From positions 3,031,501-3,095,500 of the forward strand of contig NZ_CP013023.1 in assembly GCF_001421015.2 (NCBI RefSeq): a stretch of DNA of 64,000 bases, given 5' to 3'. Both the position numbers and the translations under genes were made by a program. The notes under the pieces are model-generated. The model had not been told where the DNA came from. It worked only from the letters and a program-made list of their open reading frames with translations, and searched no databases. How positions within the stretch are numbered: the stretch's first letter is position 1; every line of letters starts with the position of its first letter. The stretch is from Paenibacillus bovis (GTDB lineage: Bacteria > Bacillota > Bacilli > Paenibacillales > Paenibacillaceae). Shown in pieces: positions 1-11,084 of the stretch.

Positions 1-1
1 A

Positions 2-1045
2 GCACAGCAGCAGATTGCTACAGGACCAATGGGGACTTTCCTGGCAATCAAGGAGCTTGGTAACAATGGTGGGGGCTTTATGGGAGCCAACTCCGCACAT
101 CCGTTTGAAAACCCGGGCGGCATCAGTAATATGCTGCAAATTATTCTGATGATGCTGGTGCCGGTATCACTGCCATTTACATATGGCAAAATGGTTGGCA
201 ACAACAAACAGGGCCGTGTATTGTTCGTATCCATGATGATGATGTTCATTGTTATGTTGAGCGTCTCGCTGGTCAGTGAGCACCAGGGTAACCCGTTGAT
301 TCAACAGGCAGGTATCCAGCAGGGCACCGGATCGATGGAAGGCAAGGAAGTACGGATTGGTGTGGAGCAATCTTCTTTCTATTCGGTTGTAACGACCGCA
401 TCGGAGACAGGTGCTGTCAATACAATGCATGATACATTGACACCAATCGCAGGCATGGTCGCTATAGGCAATATGATGCTAAATACCGTCTTTGGCGGTT
501 CAGGAGTCGGTGTGCTCAATGTACTGATGTACGCCATTATCGCGGTCTTCCTGTCCGGACTGATGGTTGGACGAACACCGGAGTTCCTGGGGCGCAAAAT
601 TGAAGGCAGAGAGATGAAGCTGATTGCAGTGACGCTGCTGATCCAGCCGCTGCTGATTCTGGCACCAACCGCTATTGCACTCATGGCGTATCCGGATACC
701 ATTTCGAATCCGGGCTATCATGGGTTGACCCAGGTGCTGTACGAATTTACTTCCTCGGCAGCCAACAATGGTTCGGGCTTTGAAGGATTGGGCGATAATA
801 CGATATTCTGGAATGTATCGACAGGTGCCGTTATGTTTATTGCACGCTATTTTTCAATGGTAACTTTGCTGGCAGTAGCCGGATCGCTGCTGATGAAAAA
901 GCCTGTACCCGAGACGAGCGGAACATTGCGTACCGATCAGCCGCTGTTTGGTCTGGTATTTGTCGTGGCTGTAGTTATCGTAGGTGCATTAACCTTTTTC
1001 CCGGCACTGGTACTGGGACCGATTGCGGAACAGCTAACTTTGTAA
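2..1045 (+). CDS. kdpA: KdpA, potassium-transporting ATPase subunit A (3' part)
   Basis: K+-translocating subunit of the KdpFABC high-affinity potassium pump of the cytoplasmic membrane. Only the last 347 codons are present, because the frame is open to the left edge. Two conserved selectivity-loop segments are visible: GNNGGGFMGANSAHP just inside the window, and SSAANNGSGFEG encoded near 752-787. They are separated by hydrophobic membrane segments, and the protein ends in a final hydrophobic helix. kdpB follows after about 140 nt, so this is the start of a kdpABC-D operon. Any KdpF or leader element would lie outside the window. Confidence 0.96.
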   Translation, partial: AQQQIATGPMGTFLAIKELGNNGGGFMGANSAHPFENPGGISNMLQIILMMLVPVSLPFTYGKMVGNNKQGRVLFVSMMMMFIVMLSVSLVSEHQGNPLIQQAGIQQGTGSMEGKEVRIGVEQSSFYSVVTTASETGAVNTMHDTLTPIAGMVAIGNMMLNTVFGGSGVGVLNVLMYAIIAVFLSGLMVGRTPEFLGRKIEGREMKLIAVTLLIQPLLILAPTAIALMAYPDTISNPGYHGLTQVLYEFTSSAANNGSGFEGLGDNTIFWNVSTGAVMFIARYFSMVTLLAVAGSLLMKKPVPETSGTLRTDQPLFGLVFVVAVVIVGALTFFPALVLGPIAEQLTL

Positions 1046-1184
1046 AAAGATGGAGAGGCTGCAGCCAGGAGAATAACCGACGTGATCACTTGGCCGCAAT
1101 TCTTCATTATAGGACAGCAGTTTATCTGCGCTAATAAAATAAAGCATCGCGAAAATAGAGACATTTCAAGTGGAGGAATCAGCA

Positions 1185-3212
1185 ATGAAAAATCAAGCTT
1201 CCGTGATGAACCGGGAACTGATTAGTAAAGCTTTACAGCAATCGGTCATAAAGTTAAATCCCAGATTAATGATGAAAAATCCGGTCATGTTTGTAGTTGA
1301 AGTAGGTCTGATCATCAGTATTTTACTGATTTTTGTTCCCAATGCGTTTGGAGAATCGGTATCGACCGGCTTCAATATAGCAGTAGCTGTTATTTTACTG
1401 TTCACCATACTGTTTGCCAACTTTGCCGAAGCACTGGCAGAAGGACGGGGCAAAGCCCAGGCAGATTCTCTCAAAAAGACCAAAAAGGAAATTATGGCTC
1501 ATCGGGTCGATGGCGACAAAGTAATGGAAGTGCCTTCTACCGATCTGCGCAAAGGCGATATTGTACGAGTATCCCAGGGAGAGATGATTCCTGGAGACGG
1601 TGAAGTTATTAAGGGACTGGCATCAGTAGACGAATCTGCTATTACCGGTGAATCGGCTCCAGTCATCAAGGAAGCAGGGGGAGACTTCAGCTCGGTGACC
1701 GGAGGGACAATGGTCATCAGTGACGAGATTATGATACGTATTACAAGTGACCCCGGCGAATCCTTTATGGATCGGATGATCAGTCTGGTCGAGGGTGCCG
1801 AGCGCCAGAAGACACCTAATGAAATTGCGTTAAACACAGTATTGATAAGCCTAACTATTATCTTTTTGATGGTAGTTGTCACTTTGCCTTTTATGGCCAA
1901 TTATCTGGAGATTGATCTGGCGGTTCCGGTGCTGATTGCTCTGCTGGTTTGTCTGATCCCAACAACAATCGGTGGTCTGCTGTCTGCTATCGGGATTGCC
2001 GGTATGGACAGGGTTACACGATTTAATGTACTGGCTATGTCAGGGAAAGCTGTCGAAGCTTCCGGTGATATCAACACGATTATTCTGGACAAAACAGGTA
2101 CGATCACCTACGGTAACCGGATGGCGAGCGAATTTGTACCGACAGATGAACATACTGCACAGGAGGTAGGATACTGGGCAGCGATCAGCTCAACCTACGA
2201 TGAGACACCAGAGGGACGATCCGTACTGGAACTTATGAAAAAGCAGGCCTGGACTTACGATCAGGAATTGGGGATGGGTGCGGAAATTATCGAGTTCCGG
2301 GCAGAGACGCGCATGAGCGGTCTGAATCTGCCGGATGGCCGCAAAGTGCGTAAGGGAGCTGTTGATGCAGTCAAAAACTGGGTAACCGAGCAAGGAGGAA
2401 CGATTCCTCCTTCCCTGCAGGCTAATAGCGATGCTATCGCTTCGGCAGGAGGTACACCATTGGCAGTAGCGGTGGATCATACGATCTATGGATTGATCTA
2501 TCTCAAGGATACGGTCAAAGCAGGCATGAAAGAACGTTTTGAACAGATGCGCAGCATGGGTATCAAGACGATTATGTGTACCGGTGATAATCCGCTGACT
2601 GCTGCAACGATAGCACGGGAAGCAGGGGTCGATGATTATATCGCCGAAAGTACCCCTGAGGACAAAATTGCTGTGATTCGCCGTGAACAGGCAGAAGGCA
2701 AGCTGGTCGCTATGACCGGAGACGGTACAAATGATGCTCCGGCATTGGCGCAGGCCGATGTAGGGATTGCAATGAACAGCGGTACGGTAGCAGCCAAGGA
2801 AGCTGCCAATATGATCGATCTGGACTCTGATCCTTCCAAAATTATCGAAGTAGTAGCGATCGGAAAACAGCTGCTTATGACACGCGGCAGTCTGACCACA
2901 TTCAGTATTGCCAATGATATTGCCAAATATTTTGCGATTATTCCGGCTATGTTCATGGTGGCTATTCCGCAGATGCAGCTGCTAAATGTAATGAATCTGC
3001 ATTCACCCACTTCGGCGATTCTGTCGGCACTGATTTTCAATGCGGTCATTATTCCGATTCTGATTCCGCTGGCGATGAAAGGGGTCGCCTACAAGCCGAT
3101 GAGTTCCAGCCGGCTGCTGCAGCGTAACTTGTTTATTTATGGATTTGGCGGTGTAGTCGTACCTTTTATCGGGATCAAGGTTATTGATTTGCTGATCCAG
3201 TGGTTTGTCTAG
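1185..3212 (+). CDS. kdpB: KdpB, potassium-transporting P-type ATPase subunit B
   Basis: Catalytic subunit of the Kdp pump; it hydrolyses ATP through a phospho-aspartate. The protein has 675 residues, normal for KdpB. The phosphorylation motif [11 protein letters not shown] has its Asp at residue 302, the actuator loop reads TGES, and the hinge reads [15 protein letters not shown]. Hydrophobic helices lie at both ends. The ATG at 1185 is preferred because GGAGG lies at 1172-1176. An in-frame GTG at 1170 precedes that site and has no ribosome site of its own. The gene sits between kdpA and kdpC. Confidence 0.97.
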   Translation: MKNQASVMNRELISKALQQSVIKLNPRLMMKNPVMFVVEVGLIISILLIFVPNAFGESVSTGFNIAVAVILLFTILFANFAEALAEGRGKAQADSLKKTKKEIMAHRVDGDKVMEVPSTDLRKGDIVRVSQGEMIPGDGEVIKGLASVDESAITGESAPVIKEAGGDFSSVTGGTMVISDEIMIRITSDPGESFMDRMISLVEGAERQKTPNEIALNTVLISLTIIFLMVVVTLPFMANYLEIDLAVPVLIALLVCLIPTTIGGLLSAIGIAGMDRVTRFNVLAMSGKAVEASGDINTIILDKTGTITYGNRMASEFVPTDEHTAQEVGYWAAISSTYDETPEGRSVLELMKKQAWTYDQELGMGAEIIEFRAETRMSGLNLPDGRKVRKGAVDAVKNWVTEQGGTIPPSLQANSDAIASAGGTPLAVAVDHTIYGLIYLKDTVKAGMKERFEQMRSMGIKTIMCTGDNPLTAATIAREAGVDDYIAESTPEDKIAVIRREQAEGKLVAMTGDGTNDAPALAQADVGIAMNSGTVAAKEAANMIDLDSDPSKIIEVVAIGKQLLMTRGSLTTFSIANDIAKYFAIIPAMFMVAIPQMQLLNVMNLHSPTSAILSALIFNAVIIPILIPLAMKGVAYKPMSSSRLLQRNLFIYGFGGVVVPFIGIKVIDLLIQWFV

Positions 3213-3292
3213 GATGGATCTGAGCTTTTTCATATCGCTTTCGTATATACATGAGCAAGATTAACCGCCTATTCGGAAAGGAAAGAATAAAC

Positions 3293-3868
3293 GTGAAAAA
3301 TGTATGGATTACATTACGTACGAGTGCAATACTTTTTGTTCTGTGCTGTGTACTGTACCAGCTTGCTATTACCGGAATTGCCAAAGTTGCCATGCCGCAT
3401 CAAGCGGCAGGCAGCCTCGTATATAACAGCAACCAGGATGTGGTTGGTTCAGAGCTGATTGGGCAATCTTTTACCGATCCGCACTATTTTCAGGGACGGG
3501 TATCCAGCATCGACTACAATGCCAATGGCTCGGGCTCCCCGAACTATGCACCGTCCAATCCGGATCTGATCAAACGGATCGAAGAATCGGTAACTACCTG
3601 GCAGAAGCAAAATCCGGATGTGCCTGTATCTGCCCTACCTGTTGATCTGGTTACCAATTCCGGTTCCGGTCTTGACCCGGATATTACTCCGCAGGCAGCA
3701 GCAGCCCAGATTCCGCGTATCAGCCAGCTGACCGGTCTGAAAACCGAACAGCTGCAATCGCTGGTACAGGAAAATACAACGTCTGCGCAGCTGGGTATTT
3801 TCGGTGAACCCGCTGTTAACGTACTCAAGCTGAATCTGGCTGTTCAGCAGCTGCGTACCCAATCATGA
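3293..3868 (+). CDS. kdpC: KdpC, potassium-transporting ATPase subunit C
   Basis: Accessory subunit of the Kdp pump with a single N-terminal membrane anchor and an extracytoplasmic domain. The 191-residue frame has a hydrophobic helix near residues 8-28. Family motifs follow: [26 protein letters not shown] and the C-terminal [13 protein letters not shown] place the start at GTG 3293, behind a purine-rich AGGAAAG site. An upstream in-frame ATG at 3251 has no ribosome site. The stop overlaps the start of the next gene as ATGA, so KdpC and the KdpD-like protein are probably translationally coupled. Confidence 0.94.
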   Translation: MKNVWITLRTSAILFVLCCVLYQLAITGIAKVAMPHQAAGSLVYNSNQDVVGSELIGQSFTDPHYFQGRVSSIDYNANGSGSPNYAPSNPDLIKRIEESVTTWQKQNPDVPVSALPVDLVTNSGSGLDPDITPQAAAAQIPRISQLTGLKTEQLQSLVQENTTSAQLGIFGEPAVNVLKLNLAVQQLRTQS

Positions 3869-6204
3869 GCACCTTTCGGCGCAAGACACCGGAAGAGCTG
3901 CTGCAAATGATCGCCAAGCTGCATCATGGCAAACTCAAAGTCTATATCGGAGCCGTCAGCGGCTCCGGTAAGACTTATCATATGCTGCGGGACGGTCAAC
4001 TGCTCAAGCAGGAAGGAATCGATGTGGCAATGTGTGCCGTATCTACACTTCGCCGACCCGAGACCGTGCAGCAGCTGGGAGACCTGGAGCGAATCGCGAG
4101 TATTCACTGGAGCAGGACAGAGGATGATGGACAGCAGACCGAGCAAAAGGATCTGAATATTGAACAAATCGTCAGCCGCAATCCGGAAGTGCTGCTGGTG
4201 GATCATCTTGCCCATCGCAATCGGCCGGAAGCCAAATATGCTACGCGGTGGGAAGATATTCAGTATTTACTGCAGCATGGTATCAGTATCATGGTTACGG
4301 TCAATGTGTATGAGCTGGAGGGAGTAGCAGAGCTGGCACGGCAGTATATTGGTCGTGAAGTCAAATGTACGGTCCCTGCCAATGTACTGGAGCAGGCGGA
4401 TGAAGTTCGTCTGATTGATGTAACGCCGGAGGTAATCCTCCAGCGTTATTTTGCCGGTCATTTGAATAACAGTGCTGACCGCGATTATTTTGAGCGTGGT
4501 AATCTGGCTGTCCTGCGTGAACTGGCACTGCGTACGGTAGCCGAAGGGGTAGGCGGTACCCTGGAAAAGCATCGTGCCGAGCAGGGATTGACCGGGCCGA
4601 CCGGTATTGCAGAACGAATCATGGTTTCGGCCCAATATCATTGGAACGGATCGATCTATATCCGGCGGGGACAGCAGATTGCCAGACGACTTAGCGGCGA
4701 TCTGCTTGTCGTTTCCTTTCGTAATTCCAACCGCAAGCTGACGAGAGAAGAGCAGACATTCAAAAGTGCATTTCAGGAGCTTACCCGGCAGATCGGCGGC
4801 GTTTTCGAGGAAGTTCCGATTCGTTCGCGGCGGATGCTGCCCAGACAGATGGTGCACTATGCCCGCGAACATCAGGTTACCCGTATCGTGCTGGGACATT
4901 CACGTCAGAACCGCTGGCAGGAAATAATAAACCGGTCTGTAATTAACGGTCTGCTGCTGTATACACGGGATATCGATATTTTCCTAATGGCAGATCGTGC
5001 CGAGCAGGAGGGAGAGCGTATTCTGCCAGCCCGTACCGGCGCAGTCAAAAGAAACGAGGTCTACCGGCGTCTACCTTCCGAAGAAATCGAACGGAAAATC
5101 GATCAGATCAAACGAGGAACATTCAAAGTTTATGTAGGTGCAGCCCCAGGTGTAGGCAAAACGTATACGATGCTGCGAGAAGGCAATGAGCTGCTGAGAC
5201 AGGGGATTGATGTAGTCATTGGATTGCTGGAGACGCATGGACGACAGGAGACGGCTGCCCAATCAGCTACACTGCCGATGATTCCCAAATGCAAAATCGC
5301 CTATGGCGATCGACAGCTGGAAGAAATGGATCTTGATGCGGTACTTGCACGTAATCCCGAAGTGGCACTGATTGATGAACTTGCCCATACAAATGTACCG
5401 GGAAGCCGTAACAGCAAGCGGTATGAGGATATCAGGGAATTGCTGGAAGCAGGAATCTCGGTTATTTCCACTGTAAATATTCAGCATCTGGAAAGTCTCA
5501 ATGATGCTGTTGAACAGATCACCGGAATCCGCGTCCGTGAGACCGTTCCCGATTCGATTCTGCATCTGGCAGACGAAGTTGAGTTGATTGATGTGACGCC
5601 GCAGACCTTGCAGCAGCGGCTGGAAGAAGGCAAAATCTATGCAGCTGCCAAAGTAGAGCAGGCGATGAATCATTTTTTCAAACTGGGCAATCTGATTGCA
5701 CTACGCGAGCTGGCACTGCGTGAAGTTGCCGATGATGTAGATGATCGTCTCGAATCCTGGGAACGCATAGACTCCTTGCGCGGGCCATGGCATCGTGAGG
5801 AAATTATATTCGTCGGAGTCAAGCTGGATCATGAAGCGGAACGACTGATCCGAAGAGGATTCCGTATTGCCTATCGGCTAAAAGCCCGGCTGATCGTTAC
5901 GTACATTCATATGGGAAGCCCGCAGTCATTGACCGGAGAGTCTGCTCTCAAAGCAGACAAGTTCGACAAGCTGACTACACGGCTCGGCGGTGAATTCAAT
6001 ATTCAGTACGAACCTGGTTGTAAAGGGCTGACGCATCTGGCGCGCGTTATTAACGAAGAGGCCCAAAAGCATCAGGCTACGCAAATGCTTCTGGGCCAAT
6101 CCAGTACCCCCCGCTGGAAACGATGGGGTAAAGAGTCTATTTTACGAAAAGTGCTTCGTTATGCGCGTAATATGGATATTTTGGTCGTAGCCGACAGAGA
6201 TTAA
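3865..6204 (+). CDS. kdpD: Kinase-less KdpD-like sensor with two tandem KdpD N-terminal modules
   Basis: This 779-residue soluble protein contains two consecutive copies of the KdpD sensor half (a KdpD P-loop domain followed by a Usp-like domain). It has no membrane segments and no histidine kinase. Copy 1 has Walker [10 protein letters not shown] at 29-37 and a Walker-B region [10 protein letters not shown] with the acidic pair changed to Asp113-His114. Copy 2 has the canonical GAAPGVGKT at 425-433 and Asp504-Glu505 in [13 protein letters not shown]. Usp-like segments lie near 252-377 and 644-775. Short, kinase-less KdpD proteins occur in some bacteria, and Usp domains of KdpD can bind c-di-AMP. 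I infer that this protein senses K+ or c-di-AMP state for the pump directly. No kdpE is nearby. The start overlaps the kdpC stop. Confidence 0.9.
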   Translation: MSTFRRKTPEELLQMIAKLHHGKLKVYIGAVSGSGKTYHMLRDGQLLKQEGIDVAMCAVSTLRRPETVQQLGDLERIASIHWSRTEDDGQQTEQKDLNIEQIVSRNPEVLLVDHLAHRNRPEAKYATRWEDIQYLLQHGISIMVTVNVYELEGVAELARQYIGREVKCTVPANVLEQADEVRLIDVTPEVILQRYFAGHLNNSADRDYFERGNLAVLRELALRTVAEGVGGTLEKHRAEQGLTGPTGIAERIMVSAQYHWNGSIYIRRGQQIARRLSGDLLVVSFRNSNRKLTREEQTFKSAFQELTRQIGGVFEEVPIRSRRMLPRQMVHYAREHQVTRIVLGHSRQNRWQEIINRSVINGLLLYTRDIDIFLMADRAEQEGERILPARTGAVKRNEVYRRLPSEEIERKIDQIKRGTFKVYVGAAPGVGKTYTMLREGNELLRQGIDVVIGLLETHGRQETAAQSATLPMIPKCKIAYGDRQLEEMDLDAVLARNPEVALIDELAHTNVPGSRNSKRYEDIRELLEAGISVISTVNIQHLESLNDAVEQITGIRVRETVPDSILHLADEVELIDVTPQTLQQRLEEGKIYAAAKVEQAMNHFFKLGNLIALRELALREVADDVDDRLESWERIDSLRGPWHREEIIFVGVKLDHEAERLIRRGFRIAYRLKARLIVTYIHMGSPQSLTGESALKADKFDKLTTRLGGEFNIQYEPGCKGLTHLARVINEEAQKHQATQMLLGQSSTPRWKRWGKESILRKVLRYARNMDILVVADRD

Positions 6205-6231
6205 ACATCTGATGGCTGCGACTTTTTTGAA

Positions 6232-8073
6232 TCAGGAATTCAGGGAGTCCGGGCCGTGCTGTCCGTAATGGTTCTCATACCTGCGCAGTACCTCGGCGAT
6301 TTGGTCAGCAGACAATGGTTCAGTCAGGTATTCATTCAGACTGGTCTGCAGCAGCTGATATTGCTCATTTTTGCGCTCTTTATCGACGATTCCGATCCAA
6401 TACGGCTGCACGCCATCCGGAAGAGGATGAACCGATCGATTATCCTGCAGCAGCTGATCGAATTCTTTGCCAGCTACCGGAAGATCTATAAATATAATGT
6501 GATACGCAGATTTTTTTATACTTTCGGCAAGCTGCTGGTTGCTCGTTACATCAGCTGTATATCCTAGATTAAGCAATAATTTTTGCAGCTGATTCCCGCT
6601 GGCGATAGATTCTCTGGCAATCAGAATATTAAGTGGCGAACGAAGTTGAATACGTTTATTCTGTGCAACCGTCTCTGTCAGCGCCACCGCCGATTCTTCA
6701 GGGCGAAAACTAGCTGTAAAGCAGAAACATGTTCCACGAGTCGGTAATGATTCGATCCAGATATGCCCATTCATCAGTTCGACCAGACTTTTACTGATAG
6801 CTAGTCCCAGACCGGTACCCTCTGTAGTCCGGGTAATATGATTATCCAGTTGGTGAAAAGGCTGGAATAAATAATCCATTTTGTCGGCCGGTATACCTAT
6901 ACCGCTGTCTGTTACACTAAATTGGATAAGTAGCGGATCGATACTGTTATCCAGCAGCCGAGCGGCAATCTTGATACTGCCGTCTATCGTGAATTTAATA
7001 GCATTACTGATCAGATTGAGCAGCACTTGACGCAGACGTTTGGGATCACCAAGCAGCCATTCCGGAATACGAGGATGAATGGATAGACTGACTTCTAGAT
7101 TTTTTTCTTTAGCCCGTACCAGCATGAGATCCAGTGTCTCCGCCATCAGATGATAAATATTAAAAGGCTCTTCCACCAATGTAGTTTTGCCCGCTTCGAT
7201 TTTGGAGAAATCAAGAATATCATTGATAATAGCCAGCAGAGATTGACCGCTTTTGGCAATGATCTGTACGTATTCACGATGCTGTTCGCTCAGATCCGGC
7301 GAATCTAGCAGCAATTGGGTCATTCCGATCACGCCATTCATCGGCGTACGAATTTCATGGCTCATCATTGCCAGAAATTCGCTTTTAGCCCGTACGGTCT
7401 GCTCCACAATCTGCTGCTCTACCAGCCCTTCCGGAGTCTTGTCCTGCTGACTAGAATTCAAAGTAGCAAGGGATTGATCGGGTTCTCCTTTGTCAGAAGC
7501 CGATGGAGCAGTGTAGAGAGGAGAAGGGACAAGCTCCTGATCCGTCATAAGATACGGATAATTCCGCATAAGCTGAAGCTGGGCTGCCGCCGACACTTGA
7601 TTGGCGTCCCGCGCGCATATACATACTTTTTTGGCAAAAGTCTCTATTGTGCCTGACCATTCATCACATGATGAATAAGAATCATAGGCAGTTGCTGTGT
7701 CTGCTTGTTCCTGCCGCACCCACATATACACAGGCAGCAGCTGATCGTCCTCGGATGAACAAAGATGATTTGTAAAATAATCAAAAAGCGGATCAAAAGG
7801 AGCATCCGGAGAAAATGTTCTGCAGGATGCTTGATCAATATGATAGACAAGGCCATGTCGAGTGCTCATCCATTCCGGCTGTAACCTGTCGATCGCCTGG
7901 CTGTAGATAGCATGATCTTCAGCGATCAGTACATAGCTACGCTGCTCCAGTCCGGCTTTTATAAAAGAAACCAGACGGTCAAGGTAAGAAGACCAATCAT
8001 TATACATATAAAGGATATGACTGCTGCGGTTAGCATTTAACAATTCATGTAATTGTTGGGGTTCGGTAGTCAT
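6232..8073 (-). CDS. MEDS-domain hybrid histidine kinase with degenerate receiver
   Basis: Predicted cytoplasmic sensor kinase of 613 residues. An N-terminal MEDS-type domain spans about 10-170 ([16 protein letters not shown] and similar). HisKA carries the phospho-acceptor His239 in [12 protein letters not shown]. HATPase_c spans about 340-465 ([22 protein letters not shown]). A C-terminal receiver-like domain spans about 480-600. The receiver keeps Asp530 at the acceptor position but has lost the usual acidic pair (ARE instead of DD), and Glu585 replaces the conserved Lys (LTEPL). It therefore probably does not work as an ordinary receiver. Start 8073 has a GGAG site; the longer frame upstream is AT-rich and lacks one. 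The gene converges with kdpD, 27 nt apart. No partner regulator is adjacent. Confidence 0.88.
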   Translation of the reverse strand: MTTEPQQLHELLNANRSSHILYMYNDWSSYLDRLVSFIKAGLEQRSYVLIAEDHAIYSQAIDRLQPEWMSTRHGLVYHIDQASCRTFSPDAPFDPLFDYFTNHLCSSEDDQLLPVYMWVRQEQADTATAYDSYSSCDEWSGTIETFAKKVCICARDANQVSAAAQLQLMRNYPYLMTDQELVPSPLYTAPSASDKGEPDQSLATLNSSQQDKTPEGLVEQQIVEQTVRAKSEFLAMMSHEIRTPMNGVIGMTQLLLDSPDLSEQHREYVQIIAKSGQSLLAIINDILDFSKIEAGKTTLVEEPFNIYHLMAETLDLMLVRAKEKNLEVSLSIHPRIPEWLLGDPKRLRQVLLNLISNAIKFTIDGSIKIAARLLDNSIDPLLIQFSVTDSGIGIPADKMDYLFQPFHQLDNHITRTTEGTGLGLAISKSLVELMNGHIWIESLPTRGTCFCFTASFRPEESAVALTETVAQNKRIQLRSPLNILIARESIASGNQLQKLLLNLGYTADVTSNQQLAESIKKSAYHIIFIDLPVAGKEFDQLLQDNRSVHPLPDGVQPYWIGIVDKERKNEQYQLLQTSLNEYLTEPLSADQIAEVLRRYENHYGQHGPDSLNS

Positions 8074-8275
8074 GTCACACTCCAGATTGTCGTTCGTAAT
8101 TTCATCTCGTCTATTAGTTATAACATATTTTGTATAATTACAGATGGGAAAATGGTTATTATTTACATAATAATCATAAATAAAGCCTATTAACAAAATA
8201 TTCGGAGTATCGTGTCACGTTTTGAAGAGAGAAAATAGCTACAGTTCATGAAGTTATTAAGCAGATATAGTTATG

Positions 8276-9217
8276 TTACAGACTGCTGGTTGGGTTGCTT
8301 TTATCAACCGTTATATTACCAGTAGTAGTACGTATATGCATATAGTGCTGACCGGAGGAAGGTGAAGAAGGGAGCTTGATCTTGCCTGTATCTGACTGAA
8401 TATCGTATTTCCCTGCAGTCGGCAGACTATCATGTACCTGTACGTTGCCGGAACGTGTCTTGATATTCAGTATATCCGCATGGATCGGTGTAATCTCCAC
8501 ATCACCGGATTTTGATTCGATTTGCCCTTCACCATCCAGACGCTCGATATGCAGCTGGCCCGAACCAGTAAAGGAGCGAGTCCGGCCAATCGCCTGATTG
8601 ACACGTATATTGCCGGAGCTGGATTCCATATTCAGCTGGCTGCCATGCCACTGCTGAACCAGAATATCACCGGACGAAGTATACAGCTGGGTCTGTCCTT
8701 TCAGCTGCTGGGCTTTGATACGCCCCGAACCACTATGGACAATAATACGATCAGCCGTTACGTCGGTAAGATTGGTCTGAGAGGAAGATAATTGAAATTC
8801 GGCCGATTCCATATGACGTGGATCAGCGAGATATACCGTAATATATTGAACATGGGCAGGAGAACTGCTGCTCCATATATTTCCGAGATAATGAGGCTGC
8901 TTCAACTGTAGATGAAGCGTCTGCTGATATATATTCAATTGTTGCAGCTGACTGATCGTATAGGGGGACAGATCGCCGTGCAGTTGCACACTATCCTTGC
9001 CATCTGTACTGGGTTCAAATTCCACCGCAATCTCATAATCAGAGTCAATCTGCAGGTGTTTAAGCTCCCCTGGCTGTGCAGACCATCTCTGTGTATGAGC
9101 TGTTCCCGGTCTGGATATATAATTCATATACAATAGCCAACTGATAGCGCCGATCACAATAAGTACAATGATCAAGCTGCCCATAACTATTTTGCGGTTA
9201 AGTCGAATAGTCGTCAT
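8276..9217 (-). CDS. DUF4097-type beta-repeat protein, membrane anchored
   Basis: A 313-residue protein with one N-terminal membrane helix (about residues 9-32). A long extracellular region follows, made of repeated short strands with S-G-x-G/S-G-D-I/V motifs (HSGSGRIKA, TSSGDILV, SSSGNIRV, KSGDVEI, RSGNVQV, TTTGNITV). This is the signature of the DUF4097 or adhesin-like beta-solenoid family. In Firmicutes such proteins often sit near envelope-stress genes, but the molecular role is unknown. Start 9217 is chosen because GAGGAGG lies 10 nt upstream; the ATG three codons earlier would be too close to that site. It appears to be monocistronic. Confidence 0.85.
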   Translation of the reverse strand: MTTIRLNRKIVMGSLIIVLIVIGAISWLLYMNYISRPGTAHTQRWSAQPGELKHLQIDSDYEIAVEFEPSTDGKDSVQLHGDLSPYTISQLQQLNIYQQTLHLQLKQPHYLGNIWSSSSPAHVQYITVYLADPRHMESAEFQLSSSQTNLTDVTADRIIVHSGSGRIKAQQLKGQTQLYTSSGDILVQQWHGSQLNMESSSGNIRVNQAIGRTRSFTGSGQLHIERLDGEGQIESKSGDVEITPIHADILNIKTRSGNVQVHDSLPTAGKYDIQSDTGKIKLPSSPSSGQHYMHIRTTTGNITVDKSNPTSSL

Positions 9218-9348
9218 AGTGTACATTCCTCCTCGCAGCCGATAGTGGATAATAAAATTATAACCTATGTATCGTTACATTATTGAACGCGGACTAGTAT
9301 AGCACTCGTTATTATGGATCACAAGTTGCAGAAAAAAAGCATATAAAA

Positions 9349-9376
9349 AGCCTTTTCCCCATACAAGGAAAAGGCT
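9349..9376 (-). terminator. Intrinsic terminator of the GHL10-like gene
   Basis: AGCCTTTTCC (9349-9358) pairs with GGAAAAGGCT (9367-9376) across an 8-nt loop. Read on the minus strand the stem is followed by TTTTTATATG. It lies 40 nt beyond the stop of the gene at 9416. Confidence 0.8.
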
Positions 9377-9415
9377 GATATTTAAAATGTATGAAAAGGT
9401 GCTTAAATTGTTATA

Positions 9416-10552
9416 TTACAGGCCAGAGCGCAGTCCCAGATTATTCATCATGGCATCTGTCCATTGACCGGTTGCATAATAATTAATGCTGGTTACTTGC
9501 GGCTGGTTAGCACGGAGTCCATTATACAGATTGGTAGCAGTATTGGTATCAATAATGATATCAACAGCAGGAATCAGTGTTTTGTCAGTTGCTTTGGCTT
9601 TGGTGCTGGCAAGAATACCCGTAGAATTATAAATCCAGTCTACCGAATGACCCAGACCACTATAGTTTGCTTTCGGCAGCAGGAAGTCTACATATTGACT
9701 GAACAGGGCAATATCCTGACCGGAATTGGCTTGGTCCGGCGAAGCAGTGAAAACACCCACAGCAAGCTCTGGCTTGATCGTTTTTACATCAGTACTGATC
9801 GACTGGATGTAGGAAGCCATTTGTTGGGCTTTCCAATTGTTCCATTGTGCAATTTTGCCGCTGCTGCTGCTTTTCGTAAAGTCGATATCTCTAGGATCAA
9901 AACTGTTCGATTGACGGAAAGCATTAATGGTAGAAGTATTCATATCTACGCGTTCGTTATCAAAATCCAGACCGCTGATTACGATACCGTCAATATTATA
10001 GTTCTGTACGACTTCTTTGATTATAGAGCGTTCGTACTGCTGAACGGCTGGCTCAAACACGTTAATATGATTTTCTGTACCGATGTAACCATTATAGGAA
10101 GAAATTTTGCCGTTATCGTCAATTGTACGCATTTGCCAGGATGAGTTAAGATCGATAGCAGCTTTGTCCTGAGCTTGTGGTACCCATGCACGTACTTTGA
10201 TACCATATTCGTGAGCTTTGTCGATCACAGCAGATAGAGCATCAAAGCTGTCGTAACCAATAGCTTCGGGCACGATCTCACTATTGTAAAAAGCAAAACC
10301 GGAATTACCATTAACATCACTGTCCTGTTTGACACTCATGTTAATCACTGATACATGATTACGGGCAGCTTTTATAATGAAGGAATTTACATCATCTGCA
10401 TTACGGAAATTAGCTTCAGTCTGCACGGTGATTTCGTTGGTTAATGGTGTAACAGGAGCAGCTGTCTCAGCCGCATTGACAGTAGAAGCCTGCCAAGGCA
10501 TGATAGTCAGCGCCAGCAAAGCAGCGGAGAGGGAATAAGCTAGTTTTTTCAT
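9416..10552 (-). CDS. Secreted glycosyl hydrolase-like protein (GHL10-like)
   Basis: A 378-residue exported protein with a Sec signal peptide (MKKLAYSLSAALLALTIMP, cleavage probably after VNA-A near residue 27). The mature part resembles TIM-barrel glycosyl hydrolase-like family 10 (DUF187). Features are a strand with NVHVSVINMSV-type character, DALSAVIDKAHEYGIKVRAWV, an NIDGIVISGLDFDNE strand with acidic residues at the place of the barrel catalytic site, and PELAVGVFTASP. No substrate can be assigned; cell-wall or polysaccharide processing outside the cell is an inference. The start has AAAGGA upstream. The gene is divergent from another secreted protein across about 530 nt. Confidence 0.75.
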   Translation of the reverse strand: MKKLAYSLSAALLALTIMPWQASTVNAAETAAPVTPLTNEITVQTEANFRNADDVNSFIIKAARNHVSVINMSVKQDSDVNGNSGFAFYNSEIVPEAIGYDSFDALSAVIDKAHEYGIKVRAWVPQAQDKAAIDLNSSWQMRTIDDNGKISSYNGYIGTENHINVFEPAVQQYERSIIKEVVQNYNIDGIVISGLDFDNERVDMNTSTINAFRQSNSFDPRDIDFTKSSSSGKIAQWNNWKAQQMASYIQSISTDVKTIKPELAVGVFTASPDQANSGQDIALFSQYVDFLLPKANYSGLGHSVDWIYNSTGILASTKAKATDKTLIPAVDIIIDTNTATNLYNGLRANQPQVTSINYYATGQWTDAMMNNLGLRSGL

Positions 10553-11084
10553 TTCGGGTCGGTCCTTTCGTGAATCCGTTGTGTTTTGGTGTATTATTGC
10601 TATGCCGATTCTTTATTACTTTTTGTAACTATACCATTATAATATGAATAATTAATGAACGGTAACGACGTTACTATAAGATAGAAGAAGCTGCAGCTTG
10701 CAAAAGCGATCATACTTTGTAAAAAGTCGACTTGTATCCAACAGGAAGACAAATTTCGCAAAATATACCCTGCTTTGATTAGGTATACTATATATTACGT
10801 ATCCTAATCATAAAATGTTTCACTTTTTTGACTGTAAATTAAAATTATTTTTCGGAATAGACATGAAATTTTCACAAATTCATCGTAACAAAACAAATTT
10901 CAAGCAGAAAATGCACAAGAAGATTGTTATCTGCATATCAGAATTCGTCAAATTTTAACTTGCTGCGAAAACATGGTAATGTATATATAGGTTTTATACC
11001 CAATATCAAAGGGTATTCTAGCTAACCGGATTACAGATACAGATAGATGTACCACTATACTTAAGGAATTGAAAGGAAATACTT
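10553..11084. other. Long intergenic region between two divergent secreted-protein genes
   Basis: No gene is seen in these 532 nt, which are AT-rich. They contain two inverted repeats. GATTAGG (10777-10783) pairs with CCTAATC (10803-10809) around a TATACTATATAT core. ATACCC (10996-11001) pairs with GGGTAT (11011-11016). A possible promoter for the rightward gene is TTGCTG, 16 nt, TATATA near 10961-10988. The repeats may be operators, but this is not established. Confidence 0.5.
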
